Shown here piece by piece: positions 51,601-62,500 of a stretch of 64,000 bases of DNA. The notes beneath the pieces were generated by a model. That model searched no databases. It had not been told where the DNA came from and saw only the letters and a program-made list of their open reading frames with translations. Made by a program: the position numbers and the translations under genes. Location: assembly GCA_914767715.1 (NCBI GenBank), contig OU612068.1:29326001-29390000 (forward strand). Direction: 5' to 3'. The stretch is from Membranipora membranacea. Lineage: Eukaryota; Bryozoa; Gymnolaemata; Cheilostomatida; Membraniporidae. How positions within the stretch are numbered: position 1 is the stretch's first letter; the number at the start of each line of letters is the position of its first letter.

Positions 51601-54600
51601 GTAGAGCGAGAAAAAGAACATCAGAAACTTCTTCACATGGTGTCAGAAATAAAGAAAGAAAACGAGAAACTGGCTTCTCATAACAAGTAAGAGTTTCCTT
51701 TCAGTCTGGTACTAAGTTTATATCTGGGTGTCTCAAGTATAATTACACTGTAGACTGAATTGTTATTGGTACGGCCTGTCATAATTCACTTTTTTATGAA
51801 AGGTTTTAGGAGTTAGCTTATCAATGGATGTTACACACCCTTATATTATTATTGTGTTTGCATGTTTTTACTGAGGTTTCTATATAAGTGTTTACTAAAC
51901 AAGAGAAAATAATGAAGTAAAACCCAGTTTACCTAGGCTTTGTTTGTGTATGCATTGTCTATATGTCATTATGATGATGTGTTATGACAGAGATTTGTTG
52001 AAGGAGGTGGATGGTCTAAAAGAGCGTCAGACAATGTGTCAGGAGACAATACAAGCTAAGGATGCTGTAATAGTCTCACTCTCAGATCAGCTCGATAAAC
52101 TAACTACTGGAACATCTGTGGGCGACCCATCTGACCCCCCAACTAACCTCATCAACCTTGAGGAGTCATTCCATGAAAGTGTCAAGGTCAGTGGTTCTGC
52201 ACTTACAGAAATAACTGTCATATGCTTCTTGATTAAATAGTATTTTTTCGCTCTACAAATCTTGTCGAGCCCCTCAAGTTCTTCACGATATGTTTTAGGA
52301 TAAGTTGGAAGCATTTGAACTTCAGAACAAGTTTTTGAATAAAGAGATCCTGGAGCTTCACTTTGTCAGACTAGAAGATGAAAAGCAACAGCAGGAGTTA
52401 AACTTGTAAGTTGTAAACATATCCACAGTTAGTCTGAAACACTGAAACTCTCGTATAAGATTAACTAGCCGGTACCTGATCCTTTAATCATCTTCAGACA
52501 TAGAACCGTCAAGGATTTATAGTTAGCTAGCACTGAATTTTTGGCTAGCTGAGGTGAGAGTGGGTAAATGTTAGCCAGAATTAGATTTAGCTTTCTCGTG
52601 CATATGGGAAAAGGCAAACACTTCATCGTAAGATCACTTTACTTCTTAGGGGTAGCATAGGAAATGTGCTGTCTCACATCATGGTTCTTTCTAAGTCCCT
52701 GTTGAGTCCTGTTGATTATTTACAGAAAGTACGTAGAATTACAGGCGAGGAATTATCAGCTCCATAGTAAATATCTATTGGTACTCAATGAGATGAATAA
52801 GCCACAGATTGGTAAGTTCTTATATATTATACATCTTAGAGAACTTCTTAGACACTCTCATGTGGCGAAGAGAGGCTGTACTGGTCAGATGGTAGAATAG
52901 TGCACTTGCAATTCACTGCCAGGCAATGTCATACGCGTGTTCAGGGCTCTCAACCACTCGGATTTACCCCGAGTTATTCAGGTTGTTGGGTTCAACTCAG
53001 GTAACTCAGGGGATTTGAGAAAGAGAGCAAAAAACTCGGATTTTGCCTTACACTCAACTAAGAAATTTGTTGGGAGATTCCTTACAGTGAGGTTCTACGA
53101 ATTGTAAACAAACATCTGATGCTGTGAAATATGATACACACCTAAGTAATTTAGTATCTTAGGCTATGATACTCTTGTGTTCTATAAGATTCTCCTATTC
53201 TTTACTCGACCTCTCATTGCATTTTCTGAAGATCTCATTATTTAACAAAGACAAATGCTATGCAGCTAAATTTGGTAACAGCAGAATATTTTCATCAATC
53301 AGATTGCATGTACATAAAACCAAGAAGTAACATTGTTGCTCCTTGATACAACATACATTTATCCATCATGCCAATGAACTCATTGAACTCTATGATCATG
53401 CCATCTGAAACAGAATTAGACTACAACACACGTAATGACAAAGTAAAGCTAATTTCATCCAACACCTTGGTTAGTTAGTTAGTCCAGATCAGTGTCCCCA
53501 AGACCCAAACCAATGGAGCCAAGTCCAAGATCATAGGGCCATGGAGTATTCATAAAATCTAGGTTCAAAAGGGGCCTTATGTACTGTCCTGCAATAGGAA
53601 TAGCACAGCATAACTTTATCCTCTGGTACTAAGGAGCTGACAGTCATGTGGTATCAGCCTGCAGACCTTAGCTCAATCATCAGTGCTGAATGCTGAAATT
53701 GTTCTTGACCAATGGATATATGATTGTAATTAACCATTTGTGAATGCTACTGAACTGACCAGGTAATAAATCAGACTCTAAAGTTTGAGATTGTGTTTAG
53801 CTTTTATAACCTGGCTATTTGTATGTGTGGTGGACTCCTATTTTTTTATGTTTTTTGTTTCTGTCGATGGCGGTGACAATCTGGAAGTTTACAGCTATAT
53901 TCTTTTTTTTTATGATTTGCTGGGAACTTTAGACTTAAAATATCAAAACCCGTTGGAATTCATCTGTAGAGCCCTAAATTACTCTCTAGGCTTCTGCGGC
54001 CGAACCCGTGGGGGAGCTTCCAGCGCCCCCCAAACCCCCCAGCTGTTTGTGCTCGGGCGCTTCGCGTCCTCAAGGCGCCGCTCCGCGGCACAGTGTCGCC
54101 ATAACTCAGGTTTCTAAAACTCCCAGGTTGAGAGCCCTGCGTGTGTTCAAGTCCCACAGGCGAAGCATTTGGATTGGCTCGCCCCCCTCCCTAAAGTGCA
54201 TCTATTCCATACCTTGACTTTGTTGTTTACGTTGGGTTGTATCAGTACCAACTTGGTGAATCCCTGTAATTATGACTACTGTTTGGTATTTCAGATGAGA
54301 AGGGAGATGTACAGAGTCCTGATGATCTGATGAGTAAATTATTAGAAGAGGCCATGACAGGTCAAGGTCAAAGTGACCCGCAGCTCTCCGCCTCCTCCTC
54401 AGCTGTAGAGCTTAGAGAAAGTCTCAACTCATCATTCAGGTAAGAATAACATACCTACACAACTACTAATGTCAACAACTGGATACACATAATAATTCGA
54501 TATATCTTGAGTGCTTGTACATAGAAACATTGCAGTTTCCATTCTTGAGATTGAAATAAGCGATCATCTCTTCAATCTAAATGCTCAGCTGAGTAATAGT

Positions 54601-56796
54601 TGTTTTTATAGACAGTTTTCTGAGCTCTTATTTATGCCTCAATTCGGAGTTGTCCTCTCTCCCGTTTGGTTCTTTTAACCCACGCCGCATAGGAAAAACC
54701 TGTTGAAAGAGGGTTATATTGAAAACTGCTAATGCTAGGAAAAAAATGATTTATGATTAAGAGTCTGCACCATTGAAAACCCTGTGGGACAGGCTTCCAA
54801 ATCATTGGAGGCCGCTTGAATGTTGATAAATCTTAATTTTAGTGACGAAACTCATGAAAGATTCTGCCAAATTGTCCGCAAAACAGGCGGAAAATGCTAT
54901 AATTGACTATCCAAATACTAAAATTATTTCCCAAACTATGTCCATATGAGTTTTCAATGTTGCAGATTCTGAATCAAAAATAATCTTTTTCCCATTATAA
55001 GCGATTTTCAAGATAACACTCTTTTCAGCACGTTTTTCCTATGCGGTGTGGGTTAAAAGTACCAAACTGGAGAGAGGACAACTCGAAATTGAGGCCTAAA
55101 TCAGAGCTCAGAAAACTGTCTATTACTGTAGAGCTGCTAAGAAGTATGACTCATATGGGTTTGAGATAGAGGGATGGTCAGATGATGTACTCATTCAGGC
55201 AGCTAATCTACAGACTAAATCTGAACAAGTATTATCCAGTCTGCATGAGGTTAGTGACATGTACTATGTCTATGCGTGGATATATATACAAATAACTGGT
55301 TGATCTGTTTTCCACATACAAAGTGATATAATGCTATCTATGATGTTGATTTGCCAATTTGCCTGCAAATGGAGTTGCACCTTTCGAGCCAATAGAATGG
55401 GTATGACCCTGAGTGCTGGCAAATTGATCTCAATGTAGATACATGACTGGTGGTGATTTGACCCTCATAACCTGATGACTTTTACATTTGATATTACAGT
55501 CACCTGAGGCGATGTCCATGAGAGTGAAATGGCAGAATTTCTAAGCTGTTATTTCCAGTCAAGAGATATCGAGGAGTATCGAGTTCAAAAATCTCATCCG
55601 GGGAGGGATACCTAAGGATCACAGAGAGCGTGTTTGGAACATGTGTGTAAAATTAAATAGCATACATCTTCAGCTTTCACTTGACTCATTGTAGTCCAGA
55701 CCTTATTTTTCTGTATTTTGGGCTTCCCCTGAAACCGATTGGGTGTTTGTTCAGATTAAATTCAAATGCATAATATGAATGACCCAGGTAGCAACACTAC
55801 AAAATGCAGTCAGAATTAATCAAAGCTGATCAATGTTTGGTTTTTCTCTCCTCAGCCTCATCAATTTCCATGTGGGGAAATTCCGCACTACAGTCGGCCC
55901 ACAGTACTATGAGAAACTTCAGAAGAAACATTCCAGGATTAGACACAACCCTATGGCTAAGCAGGTATGATATCTAGGCAGTTTTGCCTGTCATTTTTTT
56001 ATCAATAATTTGCAGTCACTGACAAATCTGTATTGCACACTGATTTTTCACTGTGCCCTCCCTTTTCTCTATTCCTATATCTTTGATATCTTGCCCATCC
56101 TAACATCATAGCGAATGTTTTCTAATATTATATTTATTTGTTTGCAGATAGAGTTGGATCTACGTAGAACTTTACCAAATAATAAATACTTTGAAGAGGA
56201 AACTTCTGAGGGAATCCCCAAACTGAGGAGAATTCTCCTGGCTTACAGCTATCATAATCCTGTCATTGGTTACTGTCAGGTAAGTGTCATAATCCTGACA
56301 TAGGTAACTGTCAGGTATGTGTCATAATATACATACCTACTAACAACTAGCCTATCTAGCATTATAAGCAGGATTTAAATCACACATAGTGGGAGTATTG
56401 AGAAGGAGGTATTATAAATCTTTTTAATGTCGGCAGCTCAATTTCATATCAAAACTTGAAGATCTGAGATTTAATGTTTATTCGAAGGTCAACAGGCCTC
56501 AGCACATAATTTTCAGTTCAGTTACATGTGACCAAGCTCTAACTTTATTATACTGGCTAACCTCGGTTAACAACCAGTACTGCACTGCAGTTTGTAGAAA
56601 CAGATATCAGCCACTTCTGGCATATACTGACCACACTGTACCTCTCTCTTTACTCAAGGGTATGAACAGAGTAGCTGCATTTGCTCTTCTCTTCCTCAAA
56701 GAAGAAGATGCCTTTTGGTGTCTGGTTTGCATAATAGACTTTATAATGCCCCAGGATTACTTCAGTATTAGTATGGTGGCAGCTCAAGCTGATCAG
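48682..56796 (+). CDS. TBC1D2-like Rab GTPase-activating protein, 3' end missing, in-frame stop
   Basis: Sixteen exons join in phase: 48682-48863, 49288-49413, 49588-49711, 50239-50326, 50561-50748, 51077-51204, 51555-51686, 51991-52186, 52299-52405, 52726-52811, 54295-54439, 55132-55249, 55500-55642, 55856-55964, 56148-56279 and 56659-56796. Exons 1-3 encode a PH domain ([32 protein letters not shown]). Exons 6-10 are coiled coil. Exons 13-16 are the N-terminal half of a TBC domain: [16 protein letters not shown], the arginine-finger region IELDLRRT and the glutamine-finger YCQG. The order matches TBC1D2/Armus, which acts on Rab7-type GTPases. Exon 13 has an in-frame TAA at 55542. The C-terminal half of the TBC domain is absent before the duplication that begins at 57016. 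The gene may be broken, or its last exons may lie past the window. Confidence 0.85.
52942..54139. mobile_element. Non-autonomous hAT-like element, 1198 bp
   Basis: Terminal inverted repeats CAGGGCTCTCAACC and GGTTGAGAGCCCTG are flanked by 8-bp near-identical target duplications (CGCGTGTT at 52934-52941, CGTGTGTT at 54140-54147). CAG...CTG ends and an 8-bp duplication are typical of hAT transposons. No transposase frame is visible. The right 150 bp are strongly GC-rich (from about 53995), unlike the surroundings. It is in the intron between TBC exons 10 and 11. Confidence 0.8.
54611..55125. mobile_element. Foldback MITE, AGACAGTTTTCTGAGCTC family, copy B
   Basis: Same family as 4650-5140, with ends AGACAGTTTTCTGAGCTC and GAGCTCAGAAAACTGTCT and the CCCACGCCGCATAGG arm block. 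Its right end is only about 10 bases before the AG acceptor of TBC exon 12 at 55131. Confidence 0.85.
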
Positions 56797-57094
56797 GTAA
56801 TGCCTACTTACTATACCATCATTTCATCATCAGTCAACAGACAGTTCGGTCATGATAGGCATGGGCGTGATATCAATATAACCTGAAAATTAAAATAACG
56901 ATTTTCGGACAAGGCAAAGCCCTTGACAAAAAGAACAAGGATCTTACATTACATTCTCTACACACATATGCACTCCCAGCAAATGTGTCTGATTGATAGG
57001 GTGTCCCCCATGCACCATGACAATTATCTTAGTTTGAAAACCTAATGAAAAGTCTAACTCTTTCTTCAACTACTAAATAACGGCAGAAAGCTGT

Positions 57095-57395
57095 CAGATA
57101 TATGACAGGTATATGACAGGTATATGGCAGGTATATCGCAGGTATATGGTAGGTATATGACAGGTATATGACAGGTATATGGCAGATATACGGCAGGTAT
57201 ATGACAGGTATATGGCAGGTATATGGCAGGTACATGACAGGTATATGGAAGGAATATGGCAGGTATATGGCAGGTATATGACAGGTATATGGCAGGTATA
57301 TGACAGCTATATGACAGGTATATGACAGGTATATGACAGGTATATGACAGGTATATGACAGGTATATGACAAGTATATGACAAGTATGACAAGTA
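57095..57395. repeat. 11-bp minisatellite (GACAGGTATAT), duplicated copy
   Basis: About 27 units of GACAGGTATAT, against about 14-15 at 26724-26885. Its first units share the same variant order as copy 1 (ATGACAGG, ATGGCAGG, ATCGCAGG, ATGGTAGG), so the gain is internal. Confidence 0.9.
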
Positions 57396-57411
57396 TATGG
57401 TGGGTTCTCAC

Positions 57412-60400
57412 CTGATGTAGGCTGTGTTCTCCAGCACTTAGCTGATTTATACCGATAAGTTTCCTGTCCTCAGCCCTGTTTGATGTGTGAGCGAACATGG
57501 TGCTGTTGTCTGCAAGGCTGGAAAGAAGCCTGGTTGTAGCATCAGATATGCGCTGTATGGAATCAGAATATACATGCTCAACATCTTCACACACACACAC
57601 AGATGTTAATCTTTCCATCACATAACTGGGGAGGAGCTCAGTATGTTGAGAGGATGTTCTGATGAGATCTTTGATGTGGGAGCAGATAGATTGTGTGGTG
57701 TTGTGTGATCCTGGCAGTCGCTCAATCCATATGATCTTAAGCTCAAGACTGTCAGCTTGTCTTGCCATAAGACCTTTTATCTTTCTCAAACTCCTAACCT
57801 CGGATGCTAGAATCAGGCTCTTGGACAATCCTGTCAGTGACGGCTCTTGTATGAAGGCATCCACAAACCAATATGCTAAAATGGATATGGCAAAAATCTA
57901 ACACACTACACACACTTCTATATCTATAATGTCAGCAAAAGAGTTAGCCGGTCCTGGCAGGCTTAAACGGCGGGGCTGAAAAAGGGGGTGCTCCAGTGAT
58001 GTTATCTTGGCTAAAAATTCGCAGATTTAGGTATCAATACAGCTAGTCTTTTAATGACATATTATGAATAAGTTTTAAATCCTTCAAATCACTGAAAAGT
58101 TAAAAACATTTCATAGATTTATCTTCTCATTTCTTGGGATGGCATTACTCCTATACAGTAATCTGTCTAACCAAAGCTCCCAGGTCCTCACTCTTATGAT
58201 CGTGTATGTCCTTGTCAATTATTGAACTATCATGTGCACATTGACAAGTGCATAAAGGAAACAAAAAACACAGATATGTATATGTATACCTACACTGGAC
58301 TACATATATACCGTACTACCATACTGACTCTCGTGATCTGACTGGGCATGTAGATCACTGATAAACTAGGCTATCATTACCACAAAGTAGGTGTCGTAAG
58401 GCTAAGTATGCATCATGCGTGACTTGAATTTGCGCGTGTGCAAGAACAATGAGTTTAGTTTGGGTTCTGATTGCAATTTTGGTCTGGGGAAAAGGGATAT
58501 CCCCTGCATAAACTGCCAATCAAATTTAGCTAATGGTGACAATAGAAGATAACTCTTTCTAACAATTTCGCACGCATTTGGGAGTGTGCCACCAGAGCAG
58601 GTAGCCAATCAGATGGCTTCGGAATTCCGAGATTCAATTTTGCAGAGATCAGCTCATGCCCAGAGCTGAGCATACGCAGAATGCCGTACTACAAATAATA
58701 TACCGGACAACATGTAAACCATTCTACATATATACCAGCCTACATATATACCGGAATACATATATATACTGTACTACAAATATACCGTTCTACATATATA
58801 CCAGACTATATATATATACCGGACTACATATATACCGGAATACATATATACCAGAATACATATATACTGTACTACAAATATACCAGCCTATGTATATACT
58901 GGATGGAATATATATATATATATATATATACACATTTGTGCAATAAAGTGTCATATATTATATATCCCACTATTGTCCCCTTAAAAACCCTGGACAATGA
59001 GTGATTCATATATGTATATATATATATAAATAGTGGCTATCAGTGTGTAGGGGATATCTTTGCATTGGAGTTGTCCGACCATGTCAGGCTATTTTATCTA
59101 CCATTAATTACTATTGGGTTAAGGATGCCCAACATGATTATTTAAGAGGATTTAAGACATGATATTTTTGTGGGTCATATTAAATGACTCCTTATTTTTG
59201 AGTGACACTTAGTTGGGGCCAAATACACACAGATGACACTTAAAAGCACAGATTTGAATCTATATATTATATATACCGAACTATATATATACCAGACTAA
59301 GTATATACTGGAATATATATATATGTATATATATATATACCGGACTACATACATACCGTGCTGAGCATTGCCGAAGAATATAATCCCTGTAGCATCATTC
59401 TGTTTGACATCTGTGGCCAGATTTGAGTAGACCCTCCGATAGTAAGCCTCTGTCTCATTGATCGGAATAGACTTATTTAGCCCAACACAAACACCTCCAA
59501 TCTAAAATACCACAATATATAGATGAAGATGAATTATTTACCTGGTGTACATCCTGATGCCTGTAGCTTCACTGTATTTGCATTGAGAGGATGTGTAGGT
59601 AATTGATCATTGGTGGCTATTTTATTTATCGTAGTTTTTCTCTTACATGCGACACTGCTATTTATTGGAGGTTTGGATGTTTTGTGATTGAGGCTGTCAT
59701 ATAACCAGTGCAGGCTGTCGGGGTGGGTGGGTGGGTGGGGGAGGCTGGTAGGCTAATGGTTTGACCTTCAACTAGGACCTACGAGTGGGAGCTGGTGATA
59801 TGTTGAGCAGGTAGTTTCGCACAGTATTTGTTCACATGAAGTAAGCCTAATGGCTGAGATGAGGAAGTAAAAAACAGATGTGTCGCGTACTCCCCAAATG
59901 ATGAAATAGGTTGAATTAATAAGAGCTAGCTATGACATCGGTACATATGACATATCAGCAGATAGCTCACCTGTAACTGCTCAGCCATATAAGAAGCCAT
60001 TCTCTGACTATCATCGATGTAAATCATTATCACATATCTCCAGTCAAACTTATCCTTTATCAGACTCATAAGAAGCTGTAATAATCCAAAATCAGTCATG
60101 GAACCATTCCATGACAAGCCAAGGGAAACTAAAATTTCCAAGTTATTCCAAGTGTGGTTAAATCCTGTTGAAACAACCATTTACTCAGCTTTATATTTAC
60201 TCAGTCACACTGGTATTGTAATCAAAATTGCCGGAGTGGTTATTGCTGCTTTTGAAAAGAAATGGGGAAGTTTAAAATGCCCCTTTTGTATCGCAATCAA
60301 TGGTCATTATAGTTCAAGGCTGTTGGTATGCGGCTTAACCTGATGTTGATTTTTTAATATATTGGATTGAAGTCATGGTATGTGGTAGGTTGGTAATATA

Positions 60401-61814
60401 GATATTATATATATATATATACATATATATATATAAAATAGTACTTGTATAGGCATTTTTAAGAAATATCTTTTTCATGCTGGGGACAATTTAGTATAAG
60501 ACTCATGATGTTAGTATACCGGAGTTTATAAGAAAGAAAGTGATTATACGACACTTGATTGTTATACATTGACACAAGATGGTCACACAGTCCTCATGAT
60601 TTGAGTCTGCTATTTCTGCACATAATGAGATGATGGTTTCAATATTATAACTTACATCTATCTCTGCCTCGTCAGAGGTCTTATATGATAAGAAGTTATC
60701 AGATCTGCTCGACTCATAAGTCTGACTATGTTCAGAGGAGAGGATGGGAATATGTGTACCAGATAAAACTGAGTTCAGCAACGCAGGATCATACGTCTCA
60801 AAACTCCCCAAGATTCCTAAAAATAACACAGACAGAATCAAACTCAGATTGGTTAAACAACTCGTCCATAACTGCACAAGTAACTGCATCTTGTTTCACC
60901 ATTCACCCCATAAAATGAATAACTATTATATTCAACAATTTGGTTAAAATTTTATTTTATTTTTCAATAGCGGCAGGCAGCCGGCAGATCAAAAGACCGA
61001 CTCACCGATGGTAGATGAGCTGTTACAGTTGTCTGTCCATGAGCATAGAGGTATGTGATCCACTATGTGCTTCACTGCTAAACTCTCGGTGTTACAGCTG
61101 TACTCAACAATCAGATCTATAACACAAATATCTACCCTATACCCTGGACTCGAGGGGAGGGGGGAAGCTGGTAACTTGGTCATCAGTAAACAGGATAACA
61201 CACGATTCAATATTTTGGAACAGAGACAGAGTTTATTGAGTATATAGGATTTTATCAAGAAAAAACGCCATCACGGTTTTGTCAGTGTAAAACTTAAAAA
61301 CACATGCAGCATAATCTGCTTCAAAAGATAACTAACTAAAGATAACATACCTTAGCTTCAGATAATACCTTACTAGATCTATATGGAAACTTATTTCAAT
61401 ATTCATCTGAGTGAGCATGAGCTTTTACATTTACGTAATAATACCTTTACCTGCGTGGTTTAACATTCTCAGGCTACAGTTAAGGCGTCTCCAATCTGAC
61501 ATTACCTCAAAAGACAGAAATTGCTTCTGTGAGGTTCATATGGAAATATTCAATCGAGGACTTACCTACTTGACTGGTGTTTGTATTTTCGTTATGCCTG
61601 AGGACTAAATATTGAGCAGTAAGAACCTGTACAGCTTGCTCGGCAAGGTAAGATATAAGGGTATTACCATCCCGCTCCATTGACTCACAAAGCTCAGATA
61701 TGTATACAACTCTCAGTCTATTCTGCTGTTGCGAGTGGAGGACCTCAGGTTGAGGCGTTGAGCTATTAACATCTGGGATCACAGAAATATCATCAGTAAA
61801 ATTATTCTGTGAAT
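57412..61814 (-). pseudogene. Duplicated receptor exons 2-8 (partial Venus-flytrap module)
   Basis: Exon copies: 61814-61566, 61495-61451, 61167-61006, 60816-60656, 60075-59971, 59501-59357 and 57875-57412. All keep their acceptors, donors, phases and open frames. Changes include Arg-Ile to Pro-Leu at the start of exon 4, one Ile to Ser in exon 8, a silent change in exon 3 and a two-codon loss in the exon 8 CA repeat. Exon 9, the second module, the membrane helix and the tail are not present downstream. Exon 1 would lie past the window end. Called a pseudogene because it is a fragment, although nothing in the exons is broken. Confidence 0.75.
58690..58935. repeat. Degenerate ACTACATATATACCGG array, duplicated copy
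   Basis: Counterpart of 28195-28480 with fewer units and a longer terminal AT microsatellite. Confidence 0.8.
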
Positions 61815-62034
61815 CTAATAAAATAAAATTTATAACTGAATATTAGCAATCATCGGGTTTCGATTTCATCTTCAGTATCAGCCCATTAGGCCTTCAGTTG
61901 TTTTTGGGAAAAGCAGAGCTTGTATAAAAAACACGATATCCATAACAATATTAGAATCTAGCCTGGGCAGGCTGTCGTGTCAACAGCCTGCCCAGGCTAA
62001 TTAGAATCTCTGTTTTGGTAAAATTGCAGGTAAA

Positions 62035-62500
62035 GCGAGTAATGGCTGGTCATATTGTCTCAGACGACCATCCCAGTCTATGTGAACATAACACAATCCC
62101 AGTCTGTCTGAGTCTGTCTGGGACAGTATCTTGAAAGGTTGTAATGGCTGGTGCACAATACCAGACAACCATCCCAGATAGCCATCCCAGTCAATGTGAA
62201 CATGAAAATGACACAATCCCAGTCTGTCTGGGTCCGTCTGGGACAGTAGCTAGAAAGCGTCAAACTATGCTATGTGAACCACACATTGGGATGATCTGGG
62301 ATGATCTGGGACTTTCTGGGACGATCCTAAACAATGTGAACATTATCCCAGCACTTTCCCAGACAGAAACATTATTGCTAGTCTGGGATGAATTTTACAA
62401 TGTGAACATATGACTGGGACCATCTGGGATAAGCATCTGGGATAAGCATCTGGGATGGCATCCAAATGTCATCTGGGACAATATGAACCACGCTCAAGTG
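62035..62500. mobile_element. CATCTGGGA-rich MITE, copy 3, with a repeated head
   Basis: Counterpart of 31540-31885 plus about 114 bp. The extra piece (GTAATGGCTGGTGCACAATA onward) resembles the head of the copy at 3420 more than its own head, so it looks like a nested or retained second head. Confidence 0.7.

Noticed and set aside
53785-54217. Arg/Pro-rich protein in a GC-rich patch
   Set aside because: The frame overlaps the right end of the hAT-like element and has no splice or homology support.
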